Below are positions 26,291 to 35,601 of a DNA stretch of 64,000 nucleotides, piece after piece. A program made the translations under genes and the position numbers. How positions within the stretch are numbered: position 1 is the stretch's first letter; each line of letters begins with the position of its first letter. This DNA comes from Allobosea sp. Root381 (lineage in GTDB: Bacteria; Pseudomonadota; Alphaproteobacteria; Rhizobiales; Beijerinckiaceae). The notes below the pieces were generated by a model. The model did no database searches, was not told where the DNA came from, and saw nothing but the letters and a program-made list of their open reading frames with translations. Location of the stretch: positions 3,335 through 67,334 of the forward strand of contig NZ_LMJT01000001.1 in assembly GCF_001429395.1 (NCBI RefSeq). Reading direction: 5' to 3'.

Positions 26291-28204
26291 CTACTCCGCC
26301 AGGCTGACGCGCACGCTCGGCTCTTCCTCGGCGGTGGCGCGCTGCAGCGTTGCCTTGGCCTCGTCGACCTGGCGCTGGCGGTTCCAGAGCGCGGCGTAGA
26401 TGCCGTCCGCCGCCAACAGGTCGCGGTGATGGCCGCGCTCGGCGATCTGTCCCTTGTCGAGCACGATGATCTCGTCGGCGTTGATCACGGTCGAGAGCCG
26501 ATGTGCGATGACCAGCGTGGTGCGGCCCTCGCTGACCCGGTCGAGCGCATCCTGGATCTCCTTCTCGGTGAAGGAATCGAGCGCCGAGGTCGCCTCGTCC
26601 AGCACCAGCACCGGAGGGCCCTTGAGGATGGTGCGGGCGATGGCGACGCGCTGCTTCTCGCCGCCGGAGAGCTTGAGGCCGCGCTCGCCGACGGAGGTGG
26701 CGTATCCGTCCGGCAGGGATTTGATGAAACGGTCGATCTGGGCGAGGCGCGCGGCCTCCTCGACTTCTTCCGAGGTCGCATCCGGGCGGCCATAGCGTAT
26801 GTTGTATTCGATCGTGTCGTTGAACAGCACGGTGTCCTGCGGGACCATGCCGATGGCGGCACGCAGGGAGACCTGCTGCACATCGGCGATGGGCTGGCCG
26901 TCGATCAGGATGCGCCCTCTCTGCGGCTCGTAGAAGCGGAAGAGCAGGCGCGAGATCGTCGACTTGCCGGCGCCGGACGGGCCGACGATCGCGATGGTGC
27001 GGCCCGCCGGCACCGTGAAGGAGATGCCCTTCAGGATCGGCCGCTCCGGCACATACGCGAAATGCACGTCCTCGAAGCGCACTTCGCCGGCTGGCACGGA
27101 AAGCGGGGCTGCACCCGGCTTGTCCTGGATCTCGGGATCACGGCCGATCAGCGAGAACATCTGCTCGATGTCGAGCGTCGCCTGCTTGATCTCGCGATAG
27201 ACGGTGCCCATGAAGTTCAGCGGCATGTAGAGCTGCACCAGCATGGCGTTGATCAGCACGAAATCGCCGACCGTGTGCGTGCCGGCGCGGACGCCCTGCA
27301 CCGCCATCACCATCGAGACCGTCAGCCCTGCCGCGAAGATCGCGGCCTGGCCGAAGTTGAGCATGGCGAGCGAGGTGTAGGCCTTGACCGAGTTGCGCTC
27401 GTAATGCGCCATCGACACGTCATAGCGGGCGGTCTCGCGCGCCTCGGCACCGAAATACTTCACCGTCTCGTAGTTCAGCAGCGAATCGATCGCCTTCGAA
27501 TTCGCGTCCGTATCGGACTCGTTCATCTGGGCGCGGATGGCGATGCGCCACTCGGTCGCCTTGATGGTGTAGGCCATGTAGGTCGTCACCATCGCGACCA
27601 GCACGACGACATAGACCCAGTCGAACATCACCAGCAGCACGGTGATGATCAGCACCAGCTCGATCGCGACCGGCACGAGCTGGTTGAGGCCGAGCCGGAC
27701 CATCTCCTCGATGCCGTTGCGGCCGCGCTCGAGCACCCGCGTGAGGCCACCGGTCTTGCGCTCGAGATGGAAGCGCAGCGAGAGGTGATGCAGATGGCCG
27801 AAGGTCTGCAGCGCCAGCGTGCGCACCGCATGCATGAAGACCGGCGCGAAGATGGCGTCCCGCAGCTGGATGAAGGCCGCCGAGCCGACGCGGGCAAGCC
27901 CATAGAGCGCCGTCAGCAGCAGCGGCGCGCCGACCAGCCAGGGCAGCCAGCGCTCCAGCGTGGTCGGCACGTTCGCGAGCGCATCCGTCGCCCATTTGAA
28001 GGTGAAGGGCACGCCCATCAGGATCAGGCGACCCACCACCAGCAGGGCGAAGGCGATGACGACGCGCCGGCGCAGATCGGCCCGGTCCGCCGGCCACAGA
28101 TAGGGCCAGAGCGCCCGGAAGGTCGCGACGAAGCCGGAGCCCGGCTGGAGCACGGCGGAGCGCGCGAAACTCTGCACCGGTGGCGGCGCGGCAGGCGAAG
28201 ACAT
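26291..28204 (-). CDS. Atm1-type ABC exporter (ABCB7/HMT1 family)
   Basis: 637 residues: six-segment exporter domain (about 25-320) then ATPase domain with [16 protein letters not shown] and [10 protein letters not shown]. The [11 protein letters not shown] motif in the membrane domain marks the Atm1 branch, which exports glutathione-linked sulfur or metal compounds and functions as a homodimer in the inner membrane. The start ATG ending at 28204 (M-S-S-P-A-A-P) is preferred to an in-frame extension. A glutathione reductase lies 19 kb away. Confidence 0.93.
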   Translation of the reverse strand: MSSPAAPPPVQSFARSAVLQPGSGFVATFRALWPYLWPADRADLRRRVVIAFALLVVGRLILMGVPFTFKWATDALANVPTTLERWLPWLVGAPLLLTALYGLARVGSAAFIQLRDAIFAPVFMHAVRTLALQTFGHLHHLSLRFHLERKTGGLTRVLERGRNGIEEMVRLGLNQLVPVAIELVLIITVLLVMFDWVYVVVLVAMVTTYMAYTIKATEWRIAIRAQMNESDTDANSKAIDSLLNYETVKYFGAEARETARYDVSMAHYERNSVKAYTSLAMLNFGQAAIFAAGLTVSMVMAVQGVRAGTHTVGDFVLINAMLVQLYMPLNFMGTVYREIKQATLDIEQMFSLIGRDPEIQDKPGAAPLSVPAGEVRFEDVHFAYVPERPILKGISFTVPAGRTIAIVGPSGAGKSTISRLLFRFYEPQRGRILIDGQPIADVQQVSLRAAIGMVPQDTVLFNDTIEYNIRYGRPDATSEEVEEAARLAQIDRFIKSLPDGYATSVGERGLKLSGGEKQRVAIARTILKGPPVLVLDEATSALDSFTEKEIQDALDRVSEGRTTLVIAHRLSTVINADEIIVLDKGQIAERGHHRDLLAADGIYAALWNRQRQVDEAKATLQRATAEEEPSVRVSLAE

Positions 28205-28369
28205 GTTGGGACGATTCCAGTTTGGCCGCTGATATAGGCCCAATCGCAGGCGAATGCATGTGGCGGGGGAAGAGAGCAGCATTGCAACAAATGCTGCCTT
28301 GTTTAGGCCGAACGCCGGGTGTCAGATCGCGGCCAGCGCCCCAGGCGCGTCACCGGGGAAGAAACCACC

Positions 28370-28717
28370 ATGAGAATCCAGCGTATCATCGCGACCGGAC
28401 TGCTCGGACTGGCTACCGGACTTCTGCCTGCCGCCCTTCCCGCCTTCGCCCAGAGCGCCAAGCCACCGGGGCAGATCACGATCCACAACATGCGCTCCGC
28501 GCCGCTGACGACCTTCGAGATCGCCACCGGCGGCGAGCAGCCCCGCCTCATCGGCAAGCTCGCCAAGCCGCTGGAGCCGGGCAAGCGCGCCACCGTGAAG
28601 CTGAACAAGCCGGCCGGCTGCAGCTATGCGATTCTCGCGAAGTTCGGCGACGACGTCGAGAGCGACGCGGAGGACATGGATCTCTGCAGGGACAAGGTGA
28701 TCCGCCTGACCGAGTGA
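28370..28717 (+). CDS. Small exported hypothetical protein
   Basis: 115 residues. It has a signal peptide (residues 1-27, ending A-F-A-Q-S) and a mature part with I-T-I-H-N-M-R-S-A-P-L-T and two cysteines (G-C-S-Y, L-C-R-D) that could pair. No family recognised. The ATG at 28370 is preceded by GGGGAAGAAACC. Confidence 0.72.
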   Translation: MRIQRIIATGLLGLATGLLPAALPAFAQSAKPPGQITIHNMRSAPLTTFEIATGGEQPRLIGKLAKPLEPGKRATVKLNKPAGCSYAILAKFGDDVESDAEDMDLCRDKVIRLTE

Positions 28718-28726
28718 GGCGGGTGG

Positions 28727-28763
28727 AGGCGTCATGCTCTCCCTTGTGGCGAGCATGACGCCT
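28727..28763. terminator. Bidirectional terminator-like hairpin
   Basis: A perfect 13-bp stem, AGGCGTCATGCTC (28727-28739) and GAGCATGACGCCT (28751-28763), sits just after the small exported protein in the convergent gap before cimA. There is no T tract; it may be a repeat element acting as a terminator. Confidence 0.5.
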
Positions 28764-28794
28764 TGAACACCACATTCGCCCAGCGAAGGCGTGG

Positions 28795-28817
28795 ATGGTC
28801 GAGACAAGCCCGACCAT
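28795..28817. repeat. REP-like hairpin
   Basis: ATGGTCG (28795-28801) pairs with CGACCAT (28811-28817) around ACAAGC. The unit is nearly identical to the one at 46822-46846, differing at one stem base (GAGA for GGGA). Confidence 0.65.
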
Positions 28818-28832
28818 GACGGATCTGGCGAG

Positions 28833-30431
28833 CTACGCCGTCGCGCCGGCCCGCATCAGCTTGTAGATCATCGAGTCGGTCAGCGCCTGGAACGAGGCGT
28901 CGATGATGTTGGCGCTGACGCCGACCGTGGTCCAGCGCTCGCCGGTCTCGTCGGCGGACTCGATCAGCACGCGCGTCACCGCGTCGGTTCCGCCCTGAAA
29001 GATGCGGACCTTGTAGTCGACGAGGCGCAAGCCCCCGATCAGCGACTGGTAGCGGCCAAGGTCCTTGCGCAGCGCCATGTCGAGCGCATTGACGGGCCCG
29101 GCATCGCCCTCCGCTGCCGAGATCAGCACCTCGCCGCCGACCTTCACCTTCACGATCGCCTCGGAGAAGGTGACGAGTTGGCCGAGCGCATTGTGGCGGC
29201 GCTCGACATTCACCGCGAAGCGCTCGACCTCGAAATAGGCCGGGACCTCGCCCATGATGCGCTTGGCAAGCAGGAAGAACGAGGCGTCTGCGCCCTCAAA
29301 GGCGTAACCCTGCGCCTCCTTGTCCTTGACCTCCTGCAGCACGCGGCCGAGCCGCGGATCGTCGCGGCCGAGCGTGACGCCGATGCGCTCCAGCTCAGCG
29401 ATGAGGTTCGATTTGCCACCCTGGTCCGAGATCAGGACCTTGCGGGTGTTGCCAACTGCCTCGGGCGGGACATGCTCGTAGGTGCGGGGGTCCTTGAGCA
29501 CGGCGGAAGCATGGATGCCGGCCTTGGTCGCGAAGGCGGAGGCCCCGACATAGGGCGCATGGCGGTTCGGAGCGCGATTGAGCATCTCGTCAAGCGCGCG
29601 CGATACATGGGCGAGCTCGGCAAGCTGCGCATCGTCGACGCCGAGCTCGAAACGGCCGCTATAGCGGTCCTTGAGCTTCAACGTGCCGATCAGCGTCACC
29701 AGATTGGCGTTGCCGCAGCGCTCGCCGAGGCCGTTCAGCGTGCCCTGGATCTGGCGGGCGCCGGCTTCGATCGCCGCGAGCGAATTGGCGACGGCACAGC
29801 CGCAATCGTCATGGGCGTGGATGCCGAGATGATCGCCCGGCACGGTCTTGGCCACGTCGGCGACGATGTACGCGACCTCGTCCGGCAGCGTGCCGCCATT
29901 GGTGTCGCAGAGCACGATCCAGCGCGCCCCGGCCTCATGGGCGGCACGGGCGCAAGCGAGGGCGTAGTCGCGATTGGCCTTGTAGCCGTCGAAGAAGTGC
30001 TCGCAGTCGAGCATGACCTCGCGGCCGGCGGCCTTCACGGCAGCGACGCTCTCGGCGATGCCGGCGAGGTTCTCCTCCAGCGAAATCTCGAGCGCGACCT
30101 TGACCTGGTAGTCCGAGGCCTTGGCGACGAAGACGATGGCGTCGGCCTTCGCATCCAGCAGCGCGGCGATCCCGGGGTCGTTGGCAGTGGAGCGCCCTGC
30201 CCGCTTGGTCATGCCGAAGGCGGCGAACTTCGCGCGCTTCGTCGCCTTCTGCTCGAAGAAGGCAGTGTCGAGCGGGTTGGCGCCGGGATAGCCGCCCTCG
30301 ACATAGTCGATGCCGAGCCTGTCCAGCATGGCGGCGACGGCGCGCTTGTCGTCGAGCGAGAAATCGACGCCCGTGGTCTGCGCGCCGTCGCGCAGCGTGG
30401 TGTCGAAGAGGTGGATGCGCGCGGCAGTCAT
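28833..30431 (-). CDS. cimA: (R)-citramalate synthase
   Basis: 532 residues. An HMGL-like barrel starts L-F-D-T-T-L-R-D-G-A-Q-T (near residue 8) with V-E-G-G-Y-P-G-A-N and the metal motif H-A-H-D-D-C-G; the C-terminal part is the LeuA regulatory dimer domain. It condenses pyruvate and acetyl-CoA to citramalate for isoleucine synthesis, with likely feedback by isoleucine. Residues V-E-G-G-Y-P-G fit CimA rather than 2-isopropylmalate synthase. The ATG ending at 30431 overlaps the stop of a 36-codon ORF (ATGA). It is the distal gene of the cysS operon. Confidence 0.93.
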   Translation of the reverse strand: MTAARIHLFDTTLRDGAQTTGVDFSLDDKRAVAAMLDRLGIDYVEGGYPGANPLDTAFFEQKATKRAKFAAFGMTKRAGRSTANDPGIAALLDAKADAIVFVAKASDYQVKVALEISLEENLAGIAESVAAVKAAGREVMLDCEHFFDGYKANRDYALACARAAHEAGARWIVLCDTNGGTLPDEVAYIVADVAKTVPGDHLGIHAHDDCGCAVANSLAAIEAGARQIQGTLNGLGERCGNANLVTLIGTLKLKDRYSGRFELGVDDAQLAELAHVSRALDEMLNRAPNRHAPYVGASAFATKAGIHASAVLKDPRTYEHVPPEAVGNTRKVLISDQGGKSNLIAELERIGVTLGRDDPRLGRVLQEVKDKEAQGYAFEGADASFFLLAKRIMGEVPAYFEVERFAVNVERRHNALGQLVTFSEAIVKVKVGGEVLISAAEGDAGPVNALDMALRKDLGRYQSLIGGLRLVDYKVRIFQGGTDAVTRVLIESADETGERWTTVGVSANIIDASFQALTDSMIYKLMRAGATA

Positions 30432-30538
30432 CGGTCGCGTTTCAGCTTGAAGCGGACAAGACGAGGCATGACCATCGCGAGCATGACGAACTTGATGGCG
30501 AAGGAGAGCGAGCCGGCGGGGCGGATCTTGTTGGACAC
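30428..30538 (-). CDS. Possible 36-residue leader-like small protein
   Basis: A GTG-initiated frame (GTG at 30538-30536) with AGGGA six bases upstream ends TGA at 30428, overlapping the cimA ATG. It is hydrophobic then basic, ending F-V-M-L-A-M-V-M-P-R-L-V-R-F-K-L-K-R-D-R, a single membrane helix with a positive tail. The overlapping stop/start suggests translational coupling to cimA. Too short for firm assignment. Confidence 0.45.
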   Translation of the reverse strand: MSNKIRPAGSLSFAIKFVMLAMVMPRLVRFKLKRDR

Positions 30539-30547
30539 GGTTGTTCC

Positions 30548-30931
30548 CTAGTTCTTCCTGGTATTGACGAGAGCGATGCAGGCAGAGACGAATTCCTGCG
30601 CCTGCGACAATGCGAGTTCGGCTTCGGAGCGATGCTGAACCCCGTCGCCGTAATCGGCGAAGAGGCGCAGCTGTTCCTCGCGCGCGATGAGGCGGCCGAT
30701 CTCGAGCGGCATCAAACCCGCCTTGATCACCCGGAGGTTGAAAAGCCGGATGAGCCCGGCATGGGTCTTGATCTCGGAGGTGTCGATGCCGAGGCGATCC
30801 GACAAGACCGCATGTGCCGCATCGAAGCAGGCGTAATAGGCGCGATTGACCGCACCATCGAAATCCTCGGCGGCCAGCAGAAGCTCGGCCGAGCGCAATG
30901 ACTGCAACGCCTTCTCGGCATGGGGCCTCAT
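30548..30931 (-). CDS. HEPN domain protein, partner of MNT nucleotidyltransferase
   Basis: 127 residues. The conserved R-A-Y-Y-A-C-F-D-A-A-H-A-V-L helix (30-43) and F-A-D-Y-G-D-G identify a HEPN domain. Many HEPN proteins are RNase toxins controlled by a cognate MNT; the present one follows its MNT gene with an ATGA overlap. I do not find a clear R-x4-6-H catalytic motif, so activity is uncertain. It may be a toxin or an accessory protein. Confidence 0.82.
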   Translation of the reverse strand: MRPHAEKALQSLRSAELLLAAEDFDGAVNRAYYACFDAAHAVLSDRLGIDTSEIKTHAGLIRLFNLRVIKAGLMPLEIGRLIAREEQLRLFADYGDGVQHRSEAELALSQAQEFVSACIALVNTRKN

Positions 30932-31311
30932 CGCCCCGCTCCCAACGGGCGCGCATCACGGCGTGCAGCCGCAAGCAGGGCGCCAAAGCGTCCCTGCGGC
31001 TCCGCCGCCCGCCATTCGCGTTCGGTGAAGGGCCAGGGCTGGATCATCAGGCCGGCATCCGTCAGCGCGTCGAAACCGAGATCGACGAGATGCATCTTTT
31101 CCGATAGCGCGCCGCCTTCGAAAGCCGAGAGGACGACGGCTACGTCGGCATCGCTGTCCGGCCGCGCGGTGCCGCGCGCGCGGCTGCCGAACAGATGCAT
31201 TTCGACCAGACGGGCGCCGTAACTTTCGCGCACGCGCTCGGCGTAATCTTCCAGCGCGGCAGCAGCCGTCGCGTCGTCGGGCGGCGAAAGCAGGTCGGCA
31301 GCGATGCTCAT
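30928..31311 (-). CDS. MNT-type nucleotidyltransferase, probable antitoxin of a HEPN/MNT pair
   Basis: 127 residues. The nucleotidyltransferase signature G-S-R-A-R-G (42-47) followed by D-S-D-A-D (52-56) is intact, giving the GSx10DxD pattern; the C-terminus is Arg-rich. MNT antitoxins AMPylate their HEPN toxin. Its start overlaps the cysS stop (ATGA), and its stop overlaps the HEPN start, so all are translationally coupled. Confidence 0.85.
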   Translation of the reverse strand: MSIAADLLSPPDDATAAAALEDYAERVRESYGARLVEMHLFGSRARGTARPDSDADVAVVLSAFEGGALSEKMHLVDLGFDALTDAGLMIQPWPFTEREWRAAEPQGRFGALLAAARRDARPLGAGR

Positions 31312-32768
31312 CGCTTCACCTCCCAGTTCGTGGTCGGATCGCCGGTGGCGGGATCCTTGCCGTCCTTCAATGCGATGCCCATCGCGGCGAGCTCGTCACG
31401 GATACGGTCGGATTCCGCGAAGTTTTTGTCGCGGCGGGCTTCGAGGCGGGCGGCGATGAGGCGCTCGATTTCTGCGACGGCGACGCTCGCCTGCTCCTCG
31501 GCCGGCAGGGCGATGCCCAACAGGTCCAGGCTTGCGCGCAGGGCCGGGCCGTCGCCGGCCTTCCGCATCGCGTGAAGCTCGGCGAAGACACGAGCGGTGT
31601 TGAGGTCGTCGGCGAGCGCATCCAGCAATTCCGGAGAAGGCTGCGACGGTGCGCCAAGACGGGCGATATCCGCCCAGTCGTGGAGCGTCTTTTCCGCTTC
31701 CTCCAGCGCCTTCACCGTCCAGTCAATCGGCTGGCGGTAATGCGTCTTGAGCATCGCGAGGCGCAGCACCTCGCCCGGCCATTTGCGGCCGCCGAAGGTT
31801 TCCGTCGCCAGCAATTCGTTGATCGTGACGAAGTTGCCGAGGGATTTCGACATCTTCTCGCCCTCGACCTGCAGGAAGCCGTTATGCATCCAGACATTCG
31901 CCATGCGCCCCGTGCCGCCGGCATCGCCGAAGGCGCAGCAGCTCTGCGCGATCTCGTTCTCGTGATGCGGGAAGACGAGGTCGATGCCGCCGCCATGGAT
32001 GTCGAAGACGTTCTTCTGCGGGTCGTCGCAGGAGAGCCCGCCGCCGAAGGGCTCGAGCAGCTTCGCCATCGACATGGCCGAGCATTCGATGTGCCAGCCG
32101 GGGCGGCCGGGCGTGGCGATGCCGGCCGGCGACGGCCAGCCCGGATCGACGCCTTCGCGGCTCGGCTTCCAGAGCACGAAGTCCATCGCGTCCTTCTTGT
32201 ACGGAGCGACATCGACGCGCGCGCCGGCCATCATCTCGTCGAGCGAACGGCGGGCGAGCGAGCCGTATTTCGGCGCACCCTTCAGCCCGGCCACGGCCGG
32301 GACGTGGAAGAGCACATGCTCCTCGGCGACATAGGCAACGCCGCGCGTGATCAGGCGCTCGATGATCGCCTTCATCTCCTCGATATGGTCGGTCGCGCGG
32401 GGCTCCTCGTCGGGCCGCAGGCAGCCGAGCGCATCGACATCCGCGTGGAACTGGGCCGTCGTCGCCTGCGTGACCTTCGCGATGGCCTCGTTCAGCGGCA
32501 AGGCGGGATAGTCGCGGGCGGCACGCGCGTTGATCTTGTCGTCGACGTCGGTGAGGTTGCGGGCATAGGTGACGTGGCTCTCGCCGTAGAGATGCCGCAG
32601 CAGCCGGTAGAGCACGTCGAAGACGATGACCGGGCGCGCATTGCCGATATGGGCGTAGTCGTAGACCGTGGGGCCGCAAACATACATCCGCAGGTTCTGC
32701 GGATCGATCGGCGCGAAGTCTTCCTTCGTCCGCGTCAGCGTGTTGTAGAGCCTGAGGGTCGGCGACAT
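31308..32768 (-). CDS. cysS: Cysteinyl-tRNA synthetase
   Basis: 486 residues. It has the class I HIGH-type motif Y-A-H-I-G-N-A-R-P, the zinc ligands (C-G-P-T-V-Y, E-C-S-A-M-S, H-H-E-N-E), and [10 protein letters not shown], and the usual helical C-terminus. It charges tRNA-Cys. It leads a minus-strand operon with an MNT/HEPN pair, a small ORF and cimA, linked by overlapping starts. Confidence 0.97.
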   Translation of the reverse strand: MSPTLRLYNTLTRTKEDFAPIDPQNLRMYVCGPTVYDYAHIGNARPVIVFDVLYRLLRHLYGESHVTYARNLTDVDDKINARAARDYPALPLNEAIAKVTQATTAQFHADVDALGCLRPDEEPRATDHIEEMKAIIERLITRGVAYVAEEHVLFHVPAVAGLKGAPKYGSLARRSLDEMMAGARVDVAPYKKDAMDFVLWKPSREGVDPGWPSPAGIATPGRPGWHIECSAMSMAKLLEPFGGGLSCDDPQKNVFDIHGGGIDLVFPHHENEIAQSCCAFGDAGGTGRMANVWMHNGFLQVEGEKMSKSLGNFVTINELLATETFGGRKWPGEVLRLAMLKTHYRQPIDWTVKALEEAEKTLHDWADIARLGAPSQPSPELLDALADDLNTARVFAELHAMRKAGDGPALRASLDLLGIALPAEEQASVAVAEIERLIAARLEARRDKNFAESDRIRDELAAMGIALKDGKDPATGDPTTNWEVKR

Positions 32769-33085
32769 CGGGGTGGCATCCTGAAAGCGGCGAAAAGGCG
32801 TGACGACGGCGAGGCTGTCCTGGCCGCTGGCCGGGGCGCTGTCTGTCTTTCCGTTTCAGGATGAGGACGTGAGCAGCCGGCCAGCGAAAGCTAGCGGCAA
32901 ATAATGCAGATCAGGTTCAGGGCTCGCGTCATCCGAAAAATGCTTGCCTGTGCGCAGGCATTGCGTCAAGAGGGCGCCCGGCTTTTGCCGCATTGCACAA
33001 TCAATAGGCCGGCACTTCACTCAATTTTAATCGACGGGAACCATCCTCGCGATTCGAAGGTTGAGCGACCATCGTTCACGAGGAT
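32769..33085. other. Divergent intergenic region, no gene seen
   Basis: 317 bases between cysS and the gene at 33086. The centre is AT-richer and should contain both promoters. A small hairpin, TGCCTG-TGCG-CAGGCA (32945-32960), is the only clear structure. No tRNA-responsive (T-box) leader is seen before cysS. Confidence 0.5.
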
Positions 33086-33430
33086 ATGAGCAGAATGCGC
33101 CGCGCCGTTGCCCTGATCGGCCTGTTCGGGATTGTCGGGGCCGGGCTTTCGCTCTCGGTGCTGCCGACGACGGGAACGGTCGCAGCCCCCAGCGACCAGC
33201 GCACCTTCCTGATCCCTTCCAGCGACGGCTACGGCGTAGCGGACTGCATCTCCAGCCGGTCCGAATGCGGCAAGATCGTCGCGGATGCCTGGTGCGAGGC
33301 GCAGGGCTTTGCCAAGGCGAGCGCGTTCGGTATCGCCGAGCGGGAGGATTTCACCGGCACGCTGTCCAAGGCGAGCACCGCACCCGCGGCGGTGGCCGAG
33401 CAGCCGCTGACCATCACCTGCAGCAGCTGA
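33086..33430 (+). CDS. Small exported conserved hypothetical protein
   Basis: 114 residues. A signal peptide or membrane anchor (about 1-33) precedes a mature part with D-G-Y-G-V-A-D-C and S-E-C-G-K-I-V-A-D-A-W-C-E-A-Q-G-F. The latter motif recurs in uncharacterised rhizobial envelope proteins I recall. Four cysteines suggest disulfides. Function unknown. Confidence 0.75.
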   Translation: MSRMRRAVALIGLFGIVGAGLSLSVLPTTGTVAAPSDQRTFLIPSSDGYGVADCISSRSECGKIVADAWCEAQGFAKASAFGIAEREDFTGTLSKASTAPAAVAEQPLTITCSS

Positions 33431-33439
33431 GCCCCGTTC

Positions 33440-33958
33440 TCACTTGATCCAGTCGGCGCATTTCGGCGCATCGCCGACTCCGCCCCAGGGCATGATCGGG
33501 ACGGTCGAGGTCGAGTTCTGCGGTGAGCCGTCGATCAGCTTGTCGGAATAGACCAGATAGACCAGCACGTTGCGCTTGGCGTCGCAGCCGCGCACGATCT
33601 GCATCTTCTTCCAGACCAGGGAGCGGCGCTCGCGGAAGACGACATCGCCCTGCTCGGCCTTTTCCTTGAATTTGATCGGGCCGATCTGGCGGCAGGCGAG
33701 CGAGATCTCGGAGACCTCCTCGGCGACGCCGAACATGCCCACGACGCCGCCCTTCTCAGGGATCGTGTAGTGGCAGGCGACGCCCTCGACCAGCGGATCG
33801 TCGACACCGTAGACGGCGAGCTTGTCGTCGGGCGTCATCATCTTCCAGACCGTCGACTTCTTGAAGATCAGGTCCTCCTGCGCGGCCGCCGGCGCAACGA
33901 GGGCCGTTAGGCCGAGCGTGCCGGCGATGACAGCGGAAGCGATGGCATTCAGGCGCAT
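33440..33958 (-). CDS. creA: CreA family protein
   Basis: 172 residues: signal peptide ending A-A-A-Q-E (about 1-25) and a single CreA domain with F-K-K-S-T-V-W, V-A-C-H-Y-T and L-V-W-K-K-M-Q-I-V-R, ending K-C-A-D-W. The E. coli protein is of similar length, periplasmic and of unknown function. The start ATG ending at 33958 gives the signal peptide; further in-frame codons run into the neighbour region. Confidence 0.93.
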   Translation of the reverse strand: MRLNAIASAVIAGTLGLTALVAPAAAQEDLIFKKSTVWKMMTPDDKLAVYGVDDPLVEGVACHYTIPEKGGVVGMFGVAEEVSEISLACRQIGPIKFKEKAEQGDVVFRERRSLVWKKMQIVRGCDAKRNVLVYLVYSDKLIDGSPQNSTSTVPIMPWGGVGDAPKCADWIK

Positions 33959-34032
33959 GGGCGAACTCCTGCGGCAGCGCGCCGCCGCCGGGATATGGGA
34001 AGCAGGCCCCGCCCCCGCCAGAGGCCGAATGT

Positions 34033-34566
34033 TCAGGCGGCCAGCGGCCTGAAGGCGAGATAGGCGGCGGCGAGCGCCCCGACCGTTCCGAGCAGGAACA
34101 GCACGAGCTTTACCTGGGTCACGCGGCTGGCGAAGGCGACATCGCCGGCCTCGACCTTCGGATATTTGTCGAGCAGTCGGGCGACGGCAAAGTTCTCGAC
34201 CACGTCGAAGAGGCCGCCGAGCAGCCAGCCGCCGCCGCAGAGCGCCGCCACCCACCAGGGCTGCCCGCGCATCGACAGGCCCGCAATCAGGATCGCGCCG
34301 ACGATGGCGTAGGTCACGGCGCAGGCGACATCCGCCGGCAGGACGCGGTTGCGATAGCGGGCGCGCTGCCTCTCGCCATACATCGCGAAGAGCTTCTCGA
34401 CATCGGCGACGTTGAAGCCGTTCCAGTCGTTCTCCAGCAGGCGCGGCACGCCCTGCCGGCTCGACCAGAAGCCGACAGCCCAGAACAGCACGACCACCAG
34501 CACCGGGCCCCAGACGAAAAAGGCCAGCGGCACGGTGGCGGGATAGAAGGTGACGGGGTCGATCAT
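34033..34566 (-). CDS. Integral membrane protein of unknown function
   Basis: 177 residues with about four membrane segments (first at 12-35, last near 150-173). No family recognised. It has a soluble loop with D-W-N-G-F-N-V-A-D-V-E-K-L-F. It lies upstream of creA on the same strand, 74 bases apart. Confidence 0.75.
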   Translation of the reverse strand: MIDPVTFYPATVPLAFFVWGPVLVVVLFWAVGFWSSRQGVPRLLENDWNGFNVADVEKLFAMYGERQRARYRNRVLPADVACAVTYAIVGAILIAGLSMRGQPWWVAALCGGGWLLGGLFDVVENFAVARLLDKYPKVEAGDVAFASRVTQVKLVLFLLGTVGALAAAYLAFRPLAA

Positions 34567-34698
34567 CGGGCGGTGCTCTCGCGGCGGAGGGGCGTCGTCG
34601 CGTCACGTTATCCGCCGCCCCGGCAGGCGCCAAGCCCGCCGAGAGCGAACCTTGCGAGCCGCGCGCTCGACACCCTGCTTCCGGCATGTGCCGGCGTT

Positions 34699-35538
34699 TC
34701 AGCCGCTCGGCAGGATCTCCTGCTCGATCGCCCCGAAGATCGAATGGCCGGCGGCGTTCTTCACTTCGATGCGGACCGTGTCGCCGAAGCGCAGGCCGTC
34801 GGAGCCGTGCCCTGCGACCGCCGCCGCGACGAGCGTGCCGGCACTAAGCGGGCGCCGGCGGGCGGCCTGCGCGATCAGCGCGCCGAAGCCGGGTGTCATG
34901 TCGGTGCCGGCATCGGGCTTGCCGATGAGCTTGCCATTGATCTGGGCCTGGAGAGGCAGAATGCCCCGACCGTTCCGCCAGGCGGCGCCCAGCGCGCCGG
35001 GCGTGACCGCAACCGGCGAATAGGCGCCGGACGGCTTCTGCAACGCGCCGGGATCGCTCGCTGCGTCCGGCCCGGCGAGGCTGCGCAGGCCCGCGCCGTT
35101 CGCGAGCATGACAAGGCGGATATGGTCCAGCGCCGCCTCTGCCGTCACGCCCATCGGCACATCGCCCGTCACGACCACGATCTCGGCCTGGAAATCGATA
35201 CCACCCTCGTCGCTCGGCGCGCGGAACGGCTGGCGGGGACCGAGCGGGGTGTCGGCGCTCTCCTGCCGGAGCTGCGCGCCGGCGGTCGACACGGCCAGGC
35301 GCTGATAGGCGCGCGGCAGCGGCGCGGCACAGTCATGCTCGTGGAAACGGAAGGACGGCACCGCGCCGTGCTCGAGGCTCTCGGCCAGGTCGGCTAGGCG
35401 CGGAGCGTGCCGATCCCAGTCGTCGAGGGCGCGCTGCAGCGTCGGCACGATGGGAAACGCATCCGTGGCGCGCGTCAGATCCTGCGACACGACAACGAGC
35501 CGGCCATCCCGGCCATGCATAAGCGAAGCGAGTTTCAT
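34699..35538 (-). CDS. FAH-like protein with eroded metal site
   Basis: 279 residues, related to 2-keto-4-pentenoate hydratase/fumarylacetoacetate hydrolase proteins, which cleave acylpyruvates using Mg or Mn. The family frame is clear (A-P-L-P-R-A-Y-Q, G-I-D-F-x-A-E, D-V-P-M-G-V, Y-S-P-V-A-V-T-P, F-G-D-T-V-R-I-E, F-G-A-I-E-Q). However, the first metal Glu of F-E-A-E is Gln117, the Asp of V-N-D is Gly148, and the segment normally between P-R-A-Y-Q and the metal site is shortened by some 45 residues. Only Glu119 of the ligands I can align remains. It may be inactive or altered. Divergent from the TRAP binding protein gene. Confidence 0.75.
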   Translation of the reverse strand: MKLASLMHGRDGRLVVVSQDLTRATDAFPIVPTLQRALDDWDRHAPRLADLAESLEHGAVPSFRFHEHDCAAPLPRAYQRLAVSTAGAQLRQESADTPLGPRQPFRAPSDEGGIDFQAEIVVVTGDVPMGVTAEAALDHIRLVMLANGAGLRSLAGPDAASDPGALQKPSGAYSPVAVTPGALGAAWRNGRGILPLQAQINGKLIGKPDAGTDMTPGFGALIAQAARRRPLSAGTLVAAAVAGHGSDGLRFGDTVRIEVKNAAGHSIFGAIEQEILPSG

Positions 35539-35601
35539 GTCTTTTCATTCCTCGCACGACGCGCCAATAAGGGCTCAACAAGCCCGCGGGAGGACTACCT
35601 T

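Noticed and set aside
26135-28237. A 700-codon plus-strand frame opposite the Atm1-type exporter
   Set aside because: No domain, composition of an antisense frame; exporter motifs are on the minus strand.
30548-30931. HEPN protein as a proven RNase toxin
   Set aside because: No clear R-x4-6-H motif; I keep it only as a HEPN-family partner of the MNT.
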